This document shows, one piece after another, positions 55,645 through 64,000 of a DNA stretch of 64,000 nt; position 1 is the first letter of the stretch; each line of letters opens with the position of its first letter. The notes beneath the pieces were generated by a model. It was not told where the DNA came from and did not search any database. It saw only the letters and a list, made by a program, of their open reading frames with translations. This stretch comes from Prevotella communis. GTDB taxonomy: Bacteria; Bacteroidota; Bacteroidia; Bacteroidales; Bacteroidaceae. The position numbers and the translations under genes are program-made. Location: NCBI RefSeq assembly GCF_022024115.1, contig NZ_CP091792.1, positions 496,001 through 560,000 on the forward strand, given 5' to 3'.

Positions 55645-57383
55645 TGAAACAGTTTATAGTATTCATCTTCGTTCTTTTTGCTTTTCTTTCTTGTACAGAA
55701 AAACGTGATTATCGCGATGCTTTGTCGCGTGCAAGGGCTGTTATGTATCATGATGCCGACTCTGCTCTTGCTATTTTAGATAGTTTAGGTGATCATCAGT
55801 CTGAATTTGGCTCTCATTTTCAGAAACAGTATCAGTTGCAGTTGGCTGCAGCCGAAATGAAAGCGGGTGCAGTCTTTACTACGGATTCTCTGACAAAAGA
55901 GTTGGTGGATTATTTCGAAGCGAATGGTGATGATGAGGAAAGTGCCTTGGCATATTATATATATGGTTGCTCCCTGATTGATTTGGGCCAGTCACCAGAA
56001 GGACTACAAGCGTATTATACTGCACTAAGCAAGGTTGATACAACCAAGGCTGACTGTAATTTTGAACTCCTGAAGAATATCTATGGACAGATGTCTTTGG
56101 TGTTTCATAACCAGAATCTACCTCAAGATGAGATATGGTCATTGAACCATTATGTTGAGAATGTTAAGAAAACCTCTTCTGAGAAGGACTATCTTTTAGC
56201 TAAGTACGAATTGGTAGCTCCGTATATTTTGTTGAATGAAATCGATTCAGTATTCTATGTGGCCCTTGGAGTGTATGAGGATTTGATACGTATTGGTGAT
56301 AATCAAGGCGCTGCAAGAGTCCTATGCCCCACTATTTATTATTACATGGAAAGGGGGGAGATGGATAAAGCAACGTGGGCCAAAGAAATCTTCGAAAAAG
56401 AGTCTGGCTGGTATGATGAAAAAGGAAATATTGCCAGTGGACGTGAAAGCTATTATTATGTTAAAGGTTTCTATGAATTATCTGCAAATCGTTTAGATTC
56501 GGCAGAACAACTATTCCGTAAGGCAATCAGATATGGTTATCTGTCAGAAGGTTATAGGGGCTTGTTGAACGTATATAGAAAGCACCATGATGTAGATTCA
56601 GTTTTCCACTTCTCACTATTATATGAAGCTGCACAGGATACGCTCCACAATCAGCTGCGTACGAATTCAATCCATCAGATGTCGGCTTTATATAATTATA
56701 ACAGGAGCCAGAAAGAGGCTGAGCAGGAACGCGAGACCTCACGAAAACTGAAGATGAGGTCAACTTTCATTGGTGTCATCTCATTTTTGGTTGTCGTGCT
56801 GCTTTTGTGGCTATATATCAGATATAAGAATAAGAAAAAACAGGAGATACTGAAGCTGTCTAAAAAATTAGAGAGTACTATAAGTGCCCGTTCGGAGATA
56901 TCAGCAGAATTGCAGATGCTTAAGAGTAAGAATTACGAAGGCGTGATTGCTGCAAAAGAAGCGAAAGAGGCTGAACTTACTGAAATCATCAAGCGTTTAC
57001 AACTGGAGAACGATCAGACTGAACATACTGATGCAACGGAAACATTTGTCAATAGTCCCATTGCTCAATTGTTTATCAAAAAATCAAATCTCAAAACAGA
57101 AAAGCCTAATCCTTCGGATGGCGAATGGAGCTTATTGATAAGACAGTTTAGCAAGAGCTTCCCCGACTTATATAAGTCTTTCTCTGAGGGAACGCCACTT
57201 TCCCAGTTGCAGCAACAGGTTTGTGTCTTAATTATTCTTGGAATGTCTGATTCTTCTATTAGAATTATGTTGGGCAATTCAAAGTCTGTTTTGTCTGACG
57301 CCAAGTCAGATGCAAACGAACGCCTGTTTGGGCAGAAAGGTGCTAGAACGCTAAAAAGTAACCTGTTTAATGCTTTAAAGTAG
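55644..57383 (+). CDS. Membrane-anchored TPR-HTH regulator
   Basis: Protein of 579 aa: lipobox-like signal (FAFLSC, C17), exported TPR-like helices (about 25-355), one transmembrane segment (about 373-395, STFIGVISFLVVVLLLWLYI), a cytoplasmic coiled coil (about 400-460) and a C-terminal domain with a helix-turn-helix (LSQLQQQVCVLIILGMSDSSIRIMLGNSKSVLSDAKSDANERLFG, about 520-570). This architecture is common in Bacteroidales one-component regulators. GAACT-N5-GAACT direct repeats occur right after its stop codon (57391) and upstream of the next two genes, so it probably controls the small secreted proteins that follow. Same design as the 6400-7431 regulator but with a TPR sensor. Confidence 0.85.
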   Translation: MKQFIVFIFVLFAFLSCTEKRDYRDALSRARAVMYHDADSALAILDSLGDHQSEFGSHFQKQYQLQLAAAEMKAGAVFTTDSLTKELVDYFEANGDDEESALAYYIYGCSLIDLGQSPEGLQAYYTALSKVDTTKADCNFELLKNIYGQMSLVFHNQNLPQDEIWSLNHYVENVKKTSSEKDYLLAKYELVAPYILLNEIDSVFYVALGVYEDLIRIGDNQGAARVLCPTIYYYMERGEMDKATWAKEIFEKESGWYDEKGNIASGRESYYYVKGFYELSANRLDSAEQLFRKAIRYGYLSEGYRGLLNVYRKHHDVDSVFHFSLLYEAAQDTLHNQLRTNSIHQMSALYNYNRSQKEAEQERETSRKLKMRSTFIGVISFLVVVLLLWLYIRYKNKKKQEILKLSKKLESTISARSEISAELQMLKSKNYEGVIAAKEAKEAELTEIIKRLQLENDQTEHTDATETFVNSPIAQLFIKKSNLKTEKPNPSDGEWSLLIRQFSKSFPDLYKSFSEGTPLSQLQQQVCVLIILGMSDSSIRIMLGNSKSVLSDAKSDANERLFGQKGARTLKSNLFNALK

Positions 57384-57390
57384 CTCTCCC

Positions 57391-57405
57391 GAACTTTTCC
57401 GAACT
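57391..57405 (+). promoter_or_regulatory. GAACT-N5-GAACT direct repeat 1
   Basis: GAACTTTTCCGAACT, two GAACT words one helical turn apart, followed by TTTTTTTGTAATCC. The near-identical block occurs at 58101. It lies 89 bp upstream of the -33 element of the 57561 gene. Confidence 0.6.
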
Positions 57406-57494
57406 TTTTTTGTAATCCACTGTAAATCAGTTGGGTTTCTTTGGCGTTTCTGCTCTTTGTAGAGGCAGTCTAGGAAAATTATCTTATTTTTTGT

Positions 57495-57525
57495 TTTGTG
57501 CATAAAAGAAAAAGGTATAACTTTG
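57495..57525 (+). promoter_or_regulatory. Promoter of the first small secreted protein gene
   Basis: TTTG (57495-57498), 19-nt spacer, TAACTTTG (57518-57525), 35 nt before the ATG at 57561. Confidence 0.75.
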
Positions 57526-57560
57526 CTCGGAAATTACTAAAACCCTTTAATAATATAGTT

Positions 57561-58007
57561 ATGTTTAAGAAATCTTTTATAATCACGGGATTATTCCTTT
57601 TAGTGTCATTAACTAGTTTTGCTCAAGAATGGGCTGAACAAGCAAAGGCTGAATTTTCTCAAGAGACTTTTGGTGTCTCAACTGTTCGAAGATCAGCATC
57701 TTCAATGTCTTTATTTGATAATTTGTCATTACAGGTCCGACTTATTGATCCGTGGAAACCTTCAACTGGTATTAAGCGTAGCCCGGCAAAGGCTCCCTCT
57801 TTGAGCATTTTTGATCATACGTTGTATTTTGCTACCTCATGTGATGGCTGTATCCTGCGATTGGTAAATGAGGATGGCGATGTGGAATATGCAATAGAAA
57901 TACCGGAGAATACTTCGACCATAACCTTACCATTCTATCTGTACGGAGAGTATGAGCTTCAGATTCTTCGTGGTAACTATTGCTTCTTCGGCTTCGTGGA
58001 GTTGTAA
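57561..58007 (+). CDS. Small secreted protein, DUF3244-like (copy 1)
   Basis: Protein of 148 aa from the ATG at 57561, signal peptide MFKKSFIITGLFLLVSLTSFAQ; the upstream frame extension to 57498 crosses the promoter. The conserved core is KRSPAKAPSLSIFDHTLYFATSCDGCILRLVNEDGDVEYAIEIPENTSTITLP and the end YELQILRGNYCFFGFVEL, with three cysteines. This is the Bacteroidales DUF3244-type beta-sandwich family (name from memory). Paralogous to the next gene. Probably regulated by the preceding TPR-HTH gene. Function unknown. Confidence 0.8.
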   Translation: MFKKSFIITGLFLLVSLTSFAQEWAEQAKAEFSQETFGVSTVRRSASSMSLFDNLSLQVRLIDPWKPSTGIKRSPAKAPSLSIFDHTLYFATSCDGCILRLVNEDGDVEYAIEIPENTSTITLPFYLYGEYELQILRGNYCFFGFVEL

Positions 58008-58024
58008 TAGAATAAGCAAATAAG

Positions 58025-58070
58025 TAGCGCTTCTTTAGGATGGAAAACATCATAAAGAAGCGCTATTTTT
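58025..58070 (+). terminator. Terminator of the first small secreted protein gene
   Basis: TAGCGCTTCTTTA (58025-58037) pairs perfectly with TAAAGAAGCGCTA (58053-58065) around a 15-nt loop, followed by five T. Confidence 0.9.
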
Positions 58071-58100
58071 ATGGTAAAATACTAAAGTTGGTGTCTTGGC

Positions 58101-58115
58101 GAACTTTTCCGAACT
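58101..58115 (+). promoter_or_regulatory. GAACT-N5-GAACT direct repeat 2
   Basis: GAACTTTTCCGAACT followed by ATTTTTGTAATGCG: the same 15-mer as at 57391 and almost the same flank. Confidence 0.65.
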
Positions 58116-58172
58116 ATTTTTGTAATGCGTTGAATATCAAATCGTTTAGTTGCATGTTTGCTCGGTTTTGAC

Positions 58173-58187
58173 GAACTCTGGCGAACT
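58173..58187 (+). promoter_or_regulatory. GAACT-N5-GAACT direct repeat 3
   Basis: GAACTCTGGCGAACT, 16 bp upstream of the -33 element of the next promoter (58204), an activator-like position. Confidence 0.6.
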
Positions 58188-58203
58188 AAAAGAATCCCTA
58201 AAG

Positions 58204-58235
58204 TTTGGAGCGATGTATAAATTGCCTTACCTTTG
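58204..58235 (+). promoter_or_regulatory. Promoter of the second small secreted protein gene
   Basis: TTTG (58204-58207), 20-nt spacer, TACCTTTG (58228-58235), about 26 nt before the ATG at 58262. Confidence 0.75.
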
Positions 58236-58261
58236 CCTCACGAATCATAAATAAAAAAACT

Positions 58262-58639
58262 ATGGGTGAATATTTCTTAGCAGTCCTCGGACATTTATTC
58301 TTGATGCCTTCTGGTGCTTATTCACAATCTCAGAATTTGTTTTCTTTTGAGAATGTGTACTTGCATGTGCGCAAGGTAGATTCGGCAGATTCTGCAAAAT
58401 CTGTCAAACGTAGTTCTGTCAAGACGCCATCTCTGAGTTTAGAGAATCATACTCTATATTTTAATACATCTTGTGATGGTTGTACTTTGCAGCTCTTGGA
58501 TGAGAGTGGTAATGTAAAATATACTAAGGTTATTCCAGAGAATACCTCTAATATTGCCTTGCCAAGTGACATGGCGGGAGGATGTGAGCTGCAGATAATC
58601 CGTGGCCAATACTGTTTTTATGGTTTAATAGATTTGTAA
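58262..58639 (+). CDS. Small secreted protein, DUF3244-like (copy 2)
   Basis: Protein of 125 aa from the ATG at 58262 (MGEYFLAVLGHLFLMPSGAYS, a weak signal peptide). The core KRSSVKTPSLSLENHTLYFNTSCDGCTLQLLDESGNVKYTKVIPENTSNIALP and the end CELQIIRGQYCFYGLIDL align with copy 1 across the whole mature region, so the pair arose by duplication. The N-terminal part of copy 1 (residues 23-50) is shortened here. The signal peptide has lost the usual basic start, so export may be altered. Same regulatory repeats upstream. Confidence 0.75.
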   Translation: MGEYFLAVLGHLFLMPSGAYSQSQNLFSFENVYLHVRKVDSADSAKSVKRSSVKTPSLSLENHTLYFNTSCDGCTLQLLDESGNVKYTKVIPENTSNIALPSDMAGGCELQIIRGQYCFYGLIDL

Positions 58640-58696
58640 TTAATCATATGTAAGTTGTATAGAGCTTTTAAGTGTTAATAATTGTTTTTAGGTTAT

Positions 58697-58730
58697 GATT
58701 CTTCGATTTTTGCGAAAAAATTGAAGAATC
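58697..58730 (+). terminator. Hairpin after the second small secreted protein gene
   Basis: GATTCTTC (58697-58704) pairs with GAAGAATC (58723-58730), and the inner ATTTTT with AAAAAAT. No T-run follows on the plus strand, so termination is uncertain. Confidence 0.45.
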
Positions 58731-58809
58731 TATTGGATATAACGAAAACTAACGGGTTAAATATTGTAAATTATACGGGCTTTTCTGCCTAAAAAATAGA
58801 AGAAACGAC

Positions 58810-58817
58810 TAATTTTG
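58810..58817 (+). promoter_or_regulatory. -7 element of the fimbrial locus
   Basis: TAATTTTG, 35 nt before the GTG start at 58853; a TTTTC at about -33 is a weak match. Confidence 0.5.
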
Positions 58818-58852
58818 TATCGGAAAAGATTGATACAAAACAGGAAAGTCCA

Positions 58853-60259
58853 GTGCGTAGATTTGTTAACCCAATTCAGGTAATTCTCGTAATTGCCATT
58901 GTGTTACTTGGCCAATTGTCAACATTGGCCCAGAAGCCTGACTCGTTGTTGTACAAGCAATTGCCAGATTATCCGTTTGTTTTTGTGTCAGATTCTATTG
59001 TTACTTCTCCCCCTGTTATTACGGACTCCTTATTCGATGTGATAGCTCGTGGTATCCGCTTCCGTGTAAACAGAACAGAGTTGCTTCAGGACGATCCCTT
59101 TATACCTTTATATAATGACAGTCTTGTGCCTTGGCTCAAGAAAAACAACCTTGTATTACGTGAGGTTTATGTAAAGGGTGCAGCCTCTCCAGAAGGTCCT
59201 TACCTGAATAATGTCCGCTTGAGTCGCGAGCGTACAAAGCGATTGATAGAGTTCCTTAGCAGTAACTTGGATCAGCCGATTGCAGACCGTCCTTTGAATG
59301 CCAAATGTGTGACGGAGGATTATGCCTATTTGGTAAAACTGATGGAGCTTGCTGGTGATGCGGAATATAAACAAGTAAAATATATCTGGGAGAGTTGCCA
59401 TGGTGATGAACGTCTGTGCAAGAAGAAGTTGATGGCATATAATAAGGGAAAGACCTGGAAGCGTCTGTTGCAGGTTTATTTCCCCACGTTGCGTCAGAGC
59501 CGGGTTGTGCTGTGGTTTGCAGTCAGTCCGAAACACATGCCTATACCCTCTTATCATTTTACCGCAAAGACAGAGATGCTTGCCATTCCAGCGCTTCCTG
59601 ATCACATATCTATAACTGAGTCAGCGCCTGCTGTAGAAAAGAAATATGCGCGTAGGCATCTGATTGCGGCCAGGACAAATCTCCTTCATGATTTTGCTTA
59701 TGTGCCACAATTCGGCCTTGCCACCAGTGGCAATATTCAATTAGAATATTACCCACTTACAGGCCATTATACCTATAATGCAGGCTTCACATTCTCAAAT
59801 CATCGTCATTGGAGTGAGCATAAGTTTATGCAGGTGCGTGATGTACAGTTAGAGTTACGACGTTATTTCAAGGGTGGGGGAGCATTCATCGGCCCCTATC
59901 TTGCTGCTTACTTGGAGGGCACAAAATACGGTATTGGTTTTAGTGCTACCAAAGGCTGGGAAGGTGAAGGTGGTGGTGCCGGTCTTACCATTGGTCATAC
60001 CTGTAGGTTGAATAAGAAAGGCAGTCTTCGACTGGAGCTAAGTCTCAGTATAGGAACTTTTATTACCCGCTACGACCCTTACGTATGGGGTAATCCAATC
60101 ACTGGATTTGTTGATGGTCTTTACTATTATGATTATCATGGTAGTACCAGCCAGTTTAAGGAGCGTAACCATCAGTTCATGTGGCTTGGTCCTACCAATG
60201 CGGGTATTCATCTGACATACGATATAATTTATAGAAAGAAAAAGGAGGTAGTCAGATAA
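58853..60259 (+). CDS. DUF3575-type outer-membrane protein of the fimbrial locus
   Basis: Protein of 468 aa starting at GTG 58853, preceded by AGGAAAG. Signal peptide (about 1-26), an OmpA-like segment (YVKGAASPEGPYLNNVRLSRERTKRLIEFL, about 105-135), and a C-terminal barrel of the DUF3575 type (about 270-468, RTNLLHDFAYVPQFGLATSGNIQLEYYPL). Genes of this family head fimbrillin operons in Bacteroidales, where the product probably anchors or helps assemble the fimbria in the outer membrane. Its stop overlaps the next start by one base (TAATG). Confidence 0.83.
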   Translation: MRRFVNPIQVILVIAIVLLGQLSTLAQKPDSLLYKQLPDYPFVFVSDSIVTSPPVITDSLFDVIARGIRFRVNRTELLQDDPFIPLYNDSLVPWLKKNNLVLREVYVKGAASPEGPYLNNVRLSRERTKRLIEFLSSNLDQPIADRPLNAKCVTEDYAYLVKLMELAGDAEYKQVKYIWESCHGDERLCKKKLMAYNKGKTWKRLLQVYFPTLRQSRVVLWFAVSPKHMPIPSYHFTAKTEMLAIPALPDHISITESAPAVEKKYARRHLIAARTNLLHDFAYVPQFGLATSGNIQLEYYPLTGHYTYNAGFTFSNHRHWSEHKFMQVRDVQLELRRYFKGGGAFIGPYLAAYLEGTKYGIGFSATKGWEGEGGGAGLTIGHTCRLNKKGSLRLELSLSIGTFITRYDPYVWGNPITGFVDGLYYYDYHGSTSQFKERNHQFMWLGPTNAGIHLTYDIIYRKKKEVVR

Positions 60260-61434
60260 TGCGTACATATATATATCATATAATAGCTGTAGTACTGTTT
60301 GTAACGCTTGGCATAACCTCGTGTATCGAACCACCTTTGCATCTGCCAGGTCAGAACATGGAGTTGCAGATACCTCAGGTTGAGACCGATTTGGAGGTAA
60401 TCTGGGATGTTGATGTGGATTTCCAGACGGACTGGTATTATGGATGGGACCTGAAGGACGACTCTATCTGGGGTAGCATCGGCTATACGATGCCTACAAG
60501 TTTTGAAGTGCACCGCTATTACAAAGGAGACGACCCTTATGCCAAACATACTACAGACGAGGCATTCTCTATACGTAGTACCCGTTTCCGTCGTTATTTC
60601 CAGTTTGGCTATTATGATATGCTTTTTTATAGCGATATCGACTCAAAGGACGGAACCCAGGTGTTGGTGTTGAATGAGACGCTTGATTCTGTCACGGCTA
60701 CGACGACAGGCACACGAGGTATCTCTCGTAGTATCTTGGAGCATAGCAGATCAAACGAAGCCGATCCTTCTGGCGTTATTGGTTTGCTGAATCAGCCTGA
60801 GATTTTCTATAGCGCTTATCCTGAGAATATCTTTATCTCGCGTGACTTGTCGGATTACGATTTCGACCCTGTGGAGAATATCTATATCAAGCACATAGAA
60901 ACAAAGCTGCGTCCACTGGTGTATATCTACCTCGTTCAGTTCATCCTCTATAACAACGAGGACGGAAGAATCAAGGGTATCAATGGTAATGCAGCCCTTT
61001 CCTCTATGGCCAGTAGCACGAATGTGAATACCGGTCATACGGGGTATAAGCCAGCCCTGATTTATTTCAATACGCGATTGAAGAAGAATCAGGAGGTTAA
61101 TGGGCAGAAGTGTGATATCATTGGTGGTAAACTGACCACGTTCGGACTCTGTGATAATGAACCGTTCACCCGCTCGGGTGCCCTTTATGCGGGTTCGCGT
61201 TCGAATCTTAGGAACTATCTGTATTATGACCTGATATGGAAGGATGGACAGGTCAAGACATACGAGTTTGATGTGACCGACCAGTGTCACGCACAGGCGC
61301 ATGGAGGTATCCTGACGGTGTGGATAGACTGTTCGAAACTGACACCGCCCGATCCATTACCATCGGGCACCGGCAGCCTGTTCGTTCCTACCGTTGAAGA
61401 TTATGACGAGGTGTTCTGGGAGATTGAAATCTGA
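60259..61434 (+). CDS. DUF5119-type lipoprotein of the fimbrial locus
   Basis: Lipoprotein of 391 aa (lipobox LGITSC, C22) of the DUF5119 family, which accompanies fimbrillin genes and resembles FimB/Mfa2-type anchor proteins: VIWDVDVDFQTDWYYGWD near the start, GYTMPTSFEVHRYY, PLVYIYLVQFILYNN and the C-terminal DQCHAQAHGGILTVWIDCSKL. It probably forms the anchor or a minor subunit of the fimbria. Co-translated with the DUF3575 gene. Confidence 0.8.
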   Translation: MRTYIYHIIAVVLFVTLGITSCIEPPLHLPGQNMELQIPQVETDLEVIWDVDVDFQTDWYYGWDLKDDSIWGSIGYTMPTSFEVHRYYKGDDPYAKHTTDEAFSIRSTRFRRYFQFGYYDMLFYSDIDSKDGTQVLVLNETLDSVTATTTGTRGISRSILEHSRSNEADPSGVIGLLNQPEIFYSAYPENIFISRDLSDYDFDPVENIYIKHIETKLRPLVYIYLVQFILYNNEDGRIKGINGNAALSSMASSTNVNTGHTGYKPALIYFNTRLKKNQEVNGQKCDIIGGKLTTFGLCDNEPFTRSGALYAGSRSNLRNYLYYDLIWKDGQVKTYEFDVTDQCHAQAHGGILTVWIDCSKLTPPDPLPSGTGSLFVPTVEDYDEVFWEIEI

Positions 61435-61482
61435 CGCACCTCATAGAATTATTATGTATAATTTAAAAAACCATTAAATACA

Positions 61483-62871
61483 ATGATGAAAAAAGTAACT
61501 ATTTTCGCTGCAATTGCTATGACCATGGTTGGTTGTAGTAGCGATGAGTTGGTAAACAGCTCAACTGAGAACAAAGAGGCTCCTATCGCCTTTAGCGTGG
61601 AGAAGAAGAACATTACCCGTGGAGACCAGGCAACGACTCTGCCCTCTCTTGAATCTACAGGCCACTACAATTTTGGTGTGTGGGCTTACAAGTATGGCGC
61701 AGGCCTGAGCACTCAACTGGTGATGGACAACTATCTGGTAGGTTACTCTAATGGATCGAATGAGGGTTACGACAAAACCAATGCTACCACTTGGGCTAGT
61801 GCCATCGGTACTGAAACCGACCACACCTCTCCTTGGTTCTACGAGTATCTTGGAACTGATGAATACAAGTATGATGGTACTGCAGGTTTCTACAAAGCAT
61901 CTCAGAGTGCTTACATGTCTGCCAATGCCAACCAGTATCTTCGTTATTGGGACTTGGCTTACACCAACACCAACTTCTATGCATACGCTCCATATCGTGC
62001 CACTGGCGTTAGTTTCAATGAGAGCACAAAGAAAATTACTGTAGCCAACACCGCTCAGGTAGCTGGTTATAATGACCCCTCACTGCAGGAGTTTATGTAT
62101 GCTGGTGCTCAGGCCACCAATGCTGATCTGAAGGACGTAAAGTTGAAATTCAAGCACCTCGGTGCTCAAGTAAACCTGCGCTTCTACGAAGATGTTCGTG
62201 GCTACAGAGTGGAGATCATCGATGTGACCGACCCTAACACCGGCATTCAGGCAACTCCTGCAACCACAGATGGCACGACCTACGCCAAGGCTGATTATTA
62301 CACCACCTGTGGTGCAACCATCGACTTCACCACTGTTGGCAATCCCACTGCCACCGTTGACCACAGCACTGCTTCAACGACTCAGGACAACCTGAAGTTC
62401 GTGATTCCAGCCGGAACTGAAGACGGACTGACTTCATACACCTCAAAGCTTAGCACAAACTACAATGTGATACCTGAAGCAGTAGCAACCGGCAACACAC
62501 AGAACTATGCTAAGTCTTCTACCATTTATTATCCTGTAGCTCAGCCCAAAACCAGCAAGGTTGGTTTCACCTTCCACGTCTCTTATAAGCTGATTGCTGA
62601 GGACAACGGCGAGGAAATCACCGTTCACAATGCACGTGTATTTGTACCTGCAAAGAACGGTTCAGAGTTTATCGCCGCTTGGCAGCCTAGCACCAAGTAC
62701 ACCTATACTTTCAAGATTACTAAGGATTCTAAAGGTACAACCGATCCTGATGATACTACTATTGATATCACCAAGCCTGATGTGCCTGCAACTCCTACTG
62801 TTTATCCTATCGTATTCGACGGTGCTACTGTTGAGGATTACACAATCCAAGAAAATGGCAGCAATTTCTAA
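61483..62871 (+). CDS. Fimbrillin-family lipoprotein
   Basis: Protein of 462 aa with lipobox TMVGC (C18; CSSDELVNSS) and an N-terminal FSVEKKNITRGD segment. The RGD/Arg region in fimbrillins is where an Arg-specific protease trims the precursor during strand-exchange assembly. The body has the two transthyretin-like domains of the family: YAYAPYRATGVSFNESTKKI, LKFKHLGAQVNLRFYEDVRGYRV, and the C-terminal HNARVFVPAKNGSEFIAAWQPSTKYTYTFKITKDSKG. Likely major fimbrial subunit or adhesin. Confidence 0.88.
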   Translation: MMKKVTIFAAIAMTMVGCSSDELVNSSTENKEAPIAFSVEKKNITRGDQATTLPSLESTGHYNFGVWAYKYGAGLSTQLVMDNYLVGYSNGSNEGYDKTNATTWASAIGTETDHTSPWFYEYLGTDEYKYDGTAGFYKASQSAYMSANANQYLRYWDLAYTNTNFYAYAPYRATGVSFNESTKKITVANTAQVAGYNDPSLQEFMYAGAQATNADLKDVKLKFKHLGAQVNLRFYEDVRGYRVEIIDVTDPNTGIQATPATTDGTTYAKADYYTTCGATIDFTTVGNPTATVDHSTASTTQDNLKFVIPAGTEDGLTSYTSKLSTNYNVIPEAVATGNTQNYAKSSTIYYPVAQPKTSKVGFTFHVSYKLIAEDNGEEITVHNARVFVPAKNGSEFIAAWQPSTKYTYTFKITKDSKGTTDPDDTTIDITKPDVPATPTVYPIVFDGATVEDYTIQENGSNF

Positions 62872-64000
62872 TCACAGAATCAACAAAACACTAAGTTGGT
62901 GGACTGGCGCACTCCTGTTGTGCGCCAGCCTCACCGCTTGTACTTCAGACTCTACTATCCAGGAAGAGGATGTGGACGACGGCAGTGTGCCCATGCAGTT
63001 CAGTCAGGCTGTGATGAGTGCACCAGTAAGACGTGCCGCTTCCACTACAAACTATCTGACACAGGGCTTCCTCGTAAGCTGTTGGAAGGGCTTTGGCTCT
63101 TCCAAACAGGCTCTGGTGATGGATAAGTATGAGGTAAAATACAAAACAGACCCTTGGGCTAATCTATCTAAGTGGGACTATGTGGGTTCTACTGCCGAGG
63201 GCTACCGCAAAACACAGATAGAGCGTTATTGGGACGCCTCGGCTTTCCCCTACCGCTTCTATGCTATCAGTCCATGTCCAGTTGCTGCTGATATCGATAA
63301 CTTCACGCTAACAGATACAAAGTTGGAGATTCCAACTACCACAACCTATGTTTACCAGACATGCAATAACGGCGTATTGACTGCCGGTGCAGAGCCTTAT
63401 ATGCCTGCACAGGTAGAGTGCCCTAATGGTTCAAACGAGCAGGATGTTGACCTGCTTAATAAAAAGGTAATTAGCAAGGACCGTACGCAGAATGGCGCTA
63501 CAACTACGTACGACCGATACGTAGCACTGCCCTTCCACCACCTGACGTCGAAGGTGCGCTTTGCCATCTACAACAACTACGGCAAGGAGACACCTGCCAA
63601 CTTCTACATATATAATATAAAGGTGAAAGTTGTTTCCGACAACTTCATCACCGAGGGTCACGGCTACACAGCCGACCTCGCCGGCAGCGATATGCTGCAT
63701 GGCTCATTCACTACTACAACAAAGGCAACCTCTGAAGCAGAAAGACTATTGCTCCAAACCGATGACACCAAGCAGGGTGACCTGAATAAAGCCATTGACC
63801 GCGAGCATGCCTATTACTGCGAATGTACAGATGGTATGCTGCAGATTCCACAGACAGGTATAAGGATGACCATCTCGTTTGATGTCTATGGCCTTGACTA
63901 TAAGAGCGATTTCACCAGTGCCGATGGTCATATTGTGTATGACAAGGCCACCAAGACCATCCACTACACGGATATCGCTATCAAAGACGACAAGAATAAT
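62855..64000 (+). CDS. Second fimbrillin-family lipoprotein, 3' end missing
   Basis: Starts at ATG 62855, overlapping the previous gene by 17 bp, and stays open to the window end (382 codons seen). Signal peptide with lipobox LCASLTAC, then SVPMQFSQAVMSAPVRRAASTTNYLTQGFLVSCWKGFG, WDASAFPYRFYAISPCP, VALPFHHLTSKVRFAIYNNYGKETPANFYIYNIKVK. This is the fimbrillin fold with the conserved FHHLxSKV strand and an RRAA processing-like site. Translationally coupled to the first fimbrillin; probably an accessory or tip subunit. Confidence 0.85.
   Translation, partial: MAAISNHRINKTLSWWTGALLLCASLTACTSDSTIQEEDVDDGSVPMQFSQAVMSAPVRRAASTTNYLTQGFLVSCWKGFGSSKQALVMDKYEVKYKTDPWANLSKWDYVGSTAEGYRKTQIERYWDASAFPYRFYAISPCPVAADIDNFTLTDTKLEIPTTTTYVYQTCNNGVLTAGAEPYMPAQVECPNGSNEQDVDLLNKKVISKDRTQNGATTTYDRYVALPFHHLTSKVRFAIYNNYGKETPANFYIYNIKVKVVSDNFITEGHGYTADLAGSDMLHGSFTTTTKATSEAERLLLQTDDTKQGDLNKAIDREHAYYCECTDGMLQIPQTGIRMTISFDVYGLDYKSDFTSADGHIVYDKATKTIHYTDIAIKDDKNN

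Overview
The window looks like chromosomal DNA of a Bacteroidales bacterium, most likely Prevotellaceae (Prevotella/Segatella-like). The evidence is: promoters of the TTTG/TTGG - 19-20 nt - TAnnTTTG type before many genes, scarce Shine-Dalgarno sites, PorU/PorV of the type IX secretion system, fimbrillin and DUF3575/DUF5119 genes, membrane-anchored HTH regulators with a lipobox, and an anaerobic gene set (pyruvate formate-lyase plus a second glycyl radical enzyme). No phage, IS element, CRISPR array or rRNA operon was found. One tRNA-Leu(TAA) is present.

Layout. 1-2954: pflB (5' end cut off) and pflA. 2999-8147, minus strand: GH3 glycosidase, small secreted protein, membrane-anchored HTH regulator, ECF-type S component. 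8180-14030, minus: TonB-dependent receptor, large outer-membrane barrel protein, LacI regulator. 14289-21605, minus: a five-gene operon with a lipoprotein Zn-peptidase, two M24 proline peptidases, and a glycyl radical enzyme with its activase. Residue by residue this enzyme looks like trans-4-hydroxy-L-proline dehydratase (HypD), so the operon reads as a hydroxyproline-peptide scavenging unit. 21789-30567: mdh, a geranylgeranyl-reductase-like/rmuC/flavodoxin operon, a stop-interrupted polyvalent-protein kinase gene, a candidate structured RNA, a small outer-membrane barrel, an orphan MNT nucleotidyltransferase, a ZIP transporter and an MBL hydrolase. 30711-43625: housekeeping genes (yifB/comM, argH, pyrE, comF, recX, prmC, ribD, an RNase H, argS), two lipoproteins of an envelope operon, and tRNA-Leu. 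43767-57383, plus: T9SS-type secreted protein, rplM-rpsI-rpsB-tsf, esterase (minus), FAH-family hydrolase, porU, porV, ispF, TPR-HTH regulator. 57561-64000, plus: two small paralogous secreted proteins, then a fimbrial locus (DUF3575, DUF5119, fimbrillin, second fimbrillin cut by the window end).

The least expected feature is a set of short, strictly periodic repeats, each locus having its own sequence but a fixed period. Heptamers occur at 8158, 15205, 21703, 33238/33270, 35879, 38385 and 40116; octamers of the type GNNATAAC lie in five intercistronic gaps; nonamers of the type NCTAGNNNN lie inside argS and before rpsB; and there are three triplets of 22-bp units, two of them within 10 nt after the stop codon of a transporter gene. 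Several tracts lie in frame inside conserved genes (argS, prmC, pepP), and one supplies most of a lipoprotein signal peptide. I know of no named system that explains them; this is my main candidate for something undescribed.

Start codons were placed from signal peptides, overlaps with upstream genes and promoter position. Promoter and terminator calls are by eye, and family names come from recognised motifs, not from database searches.
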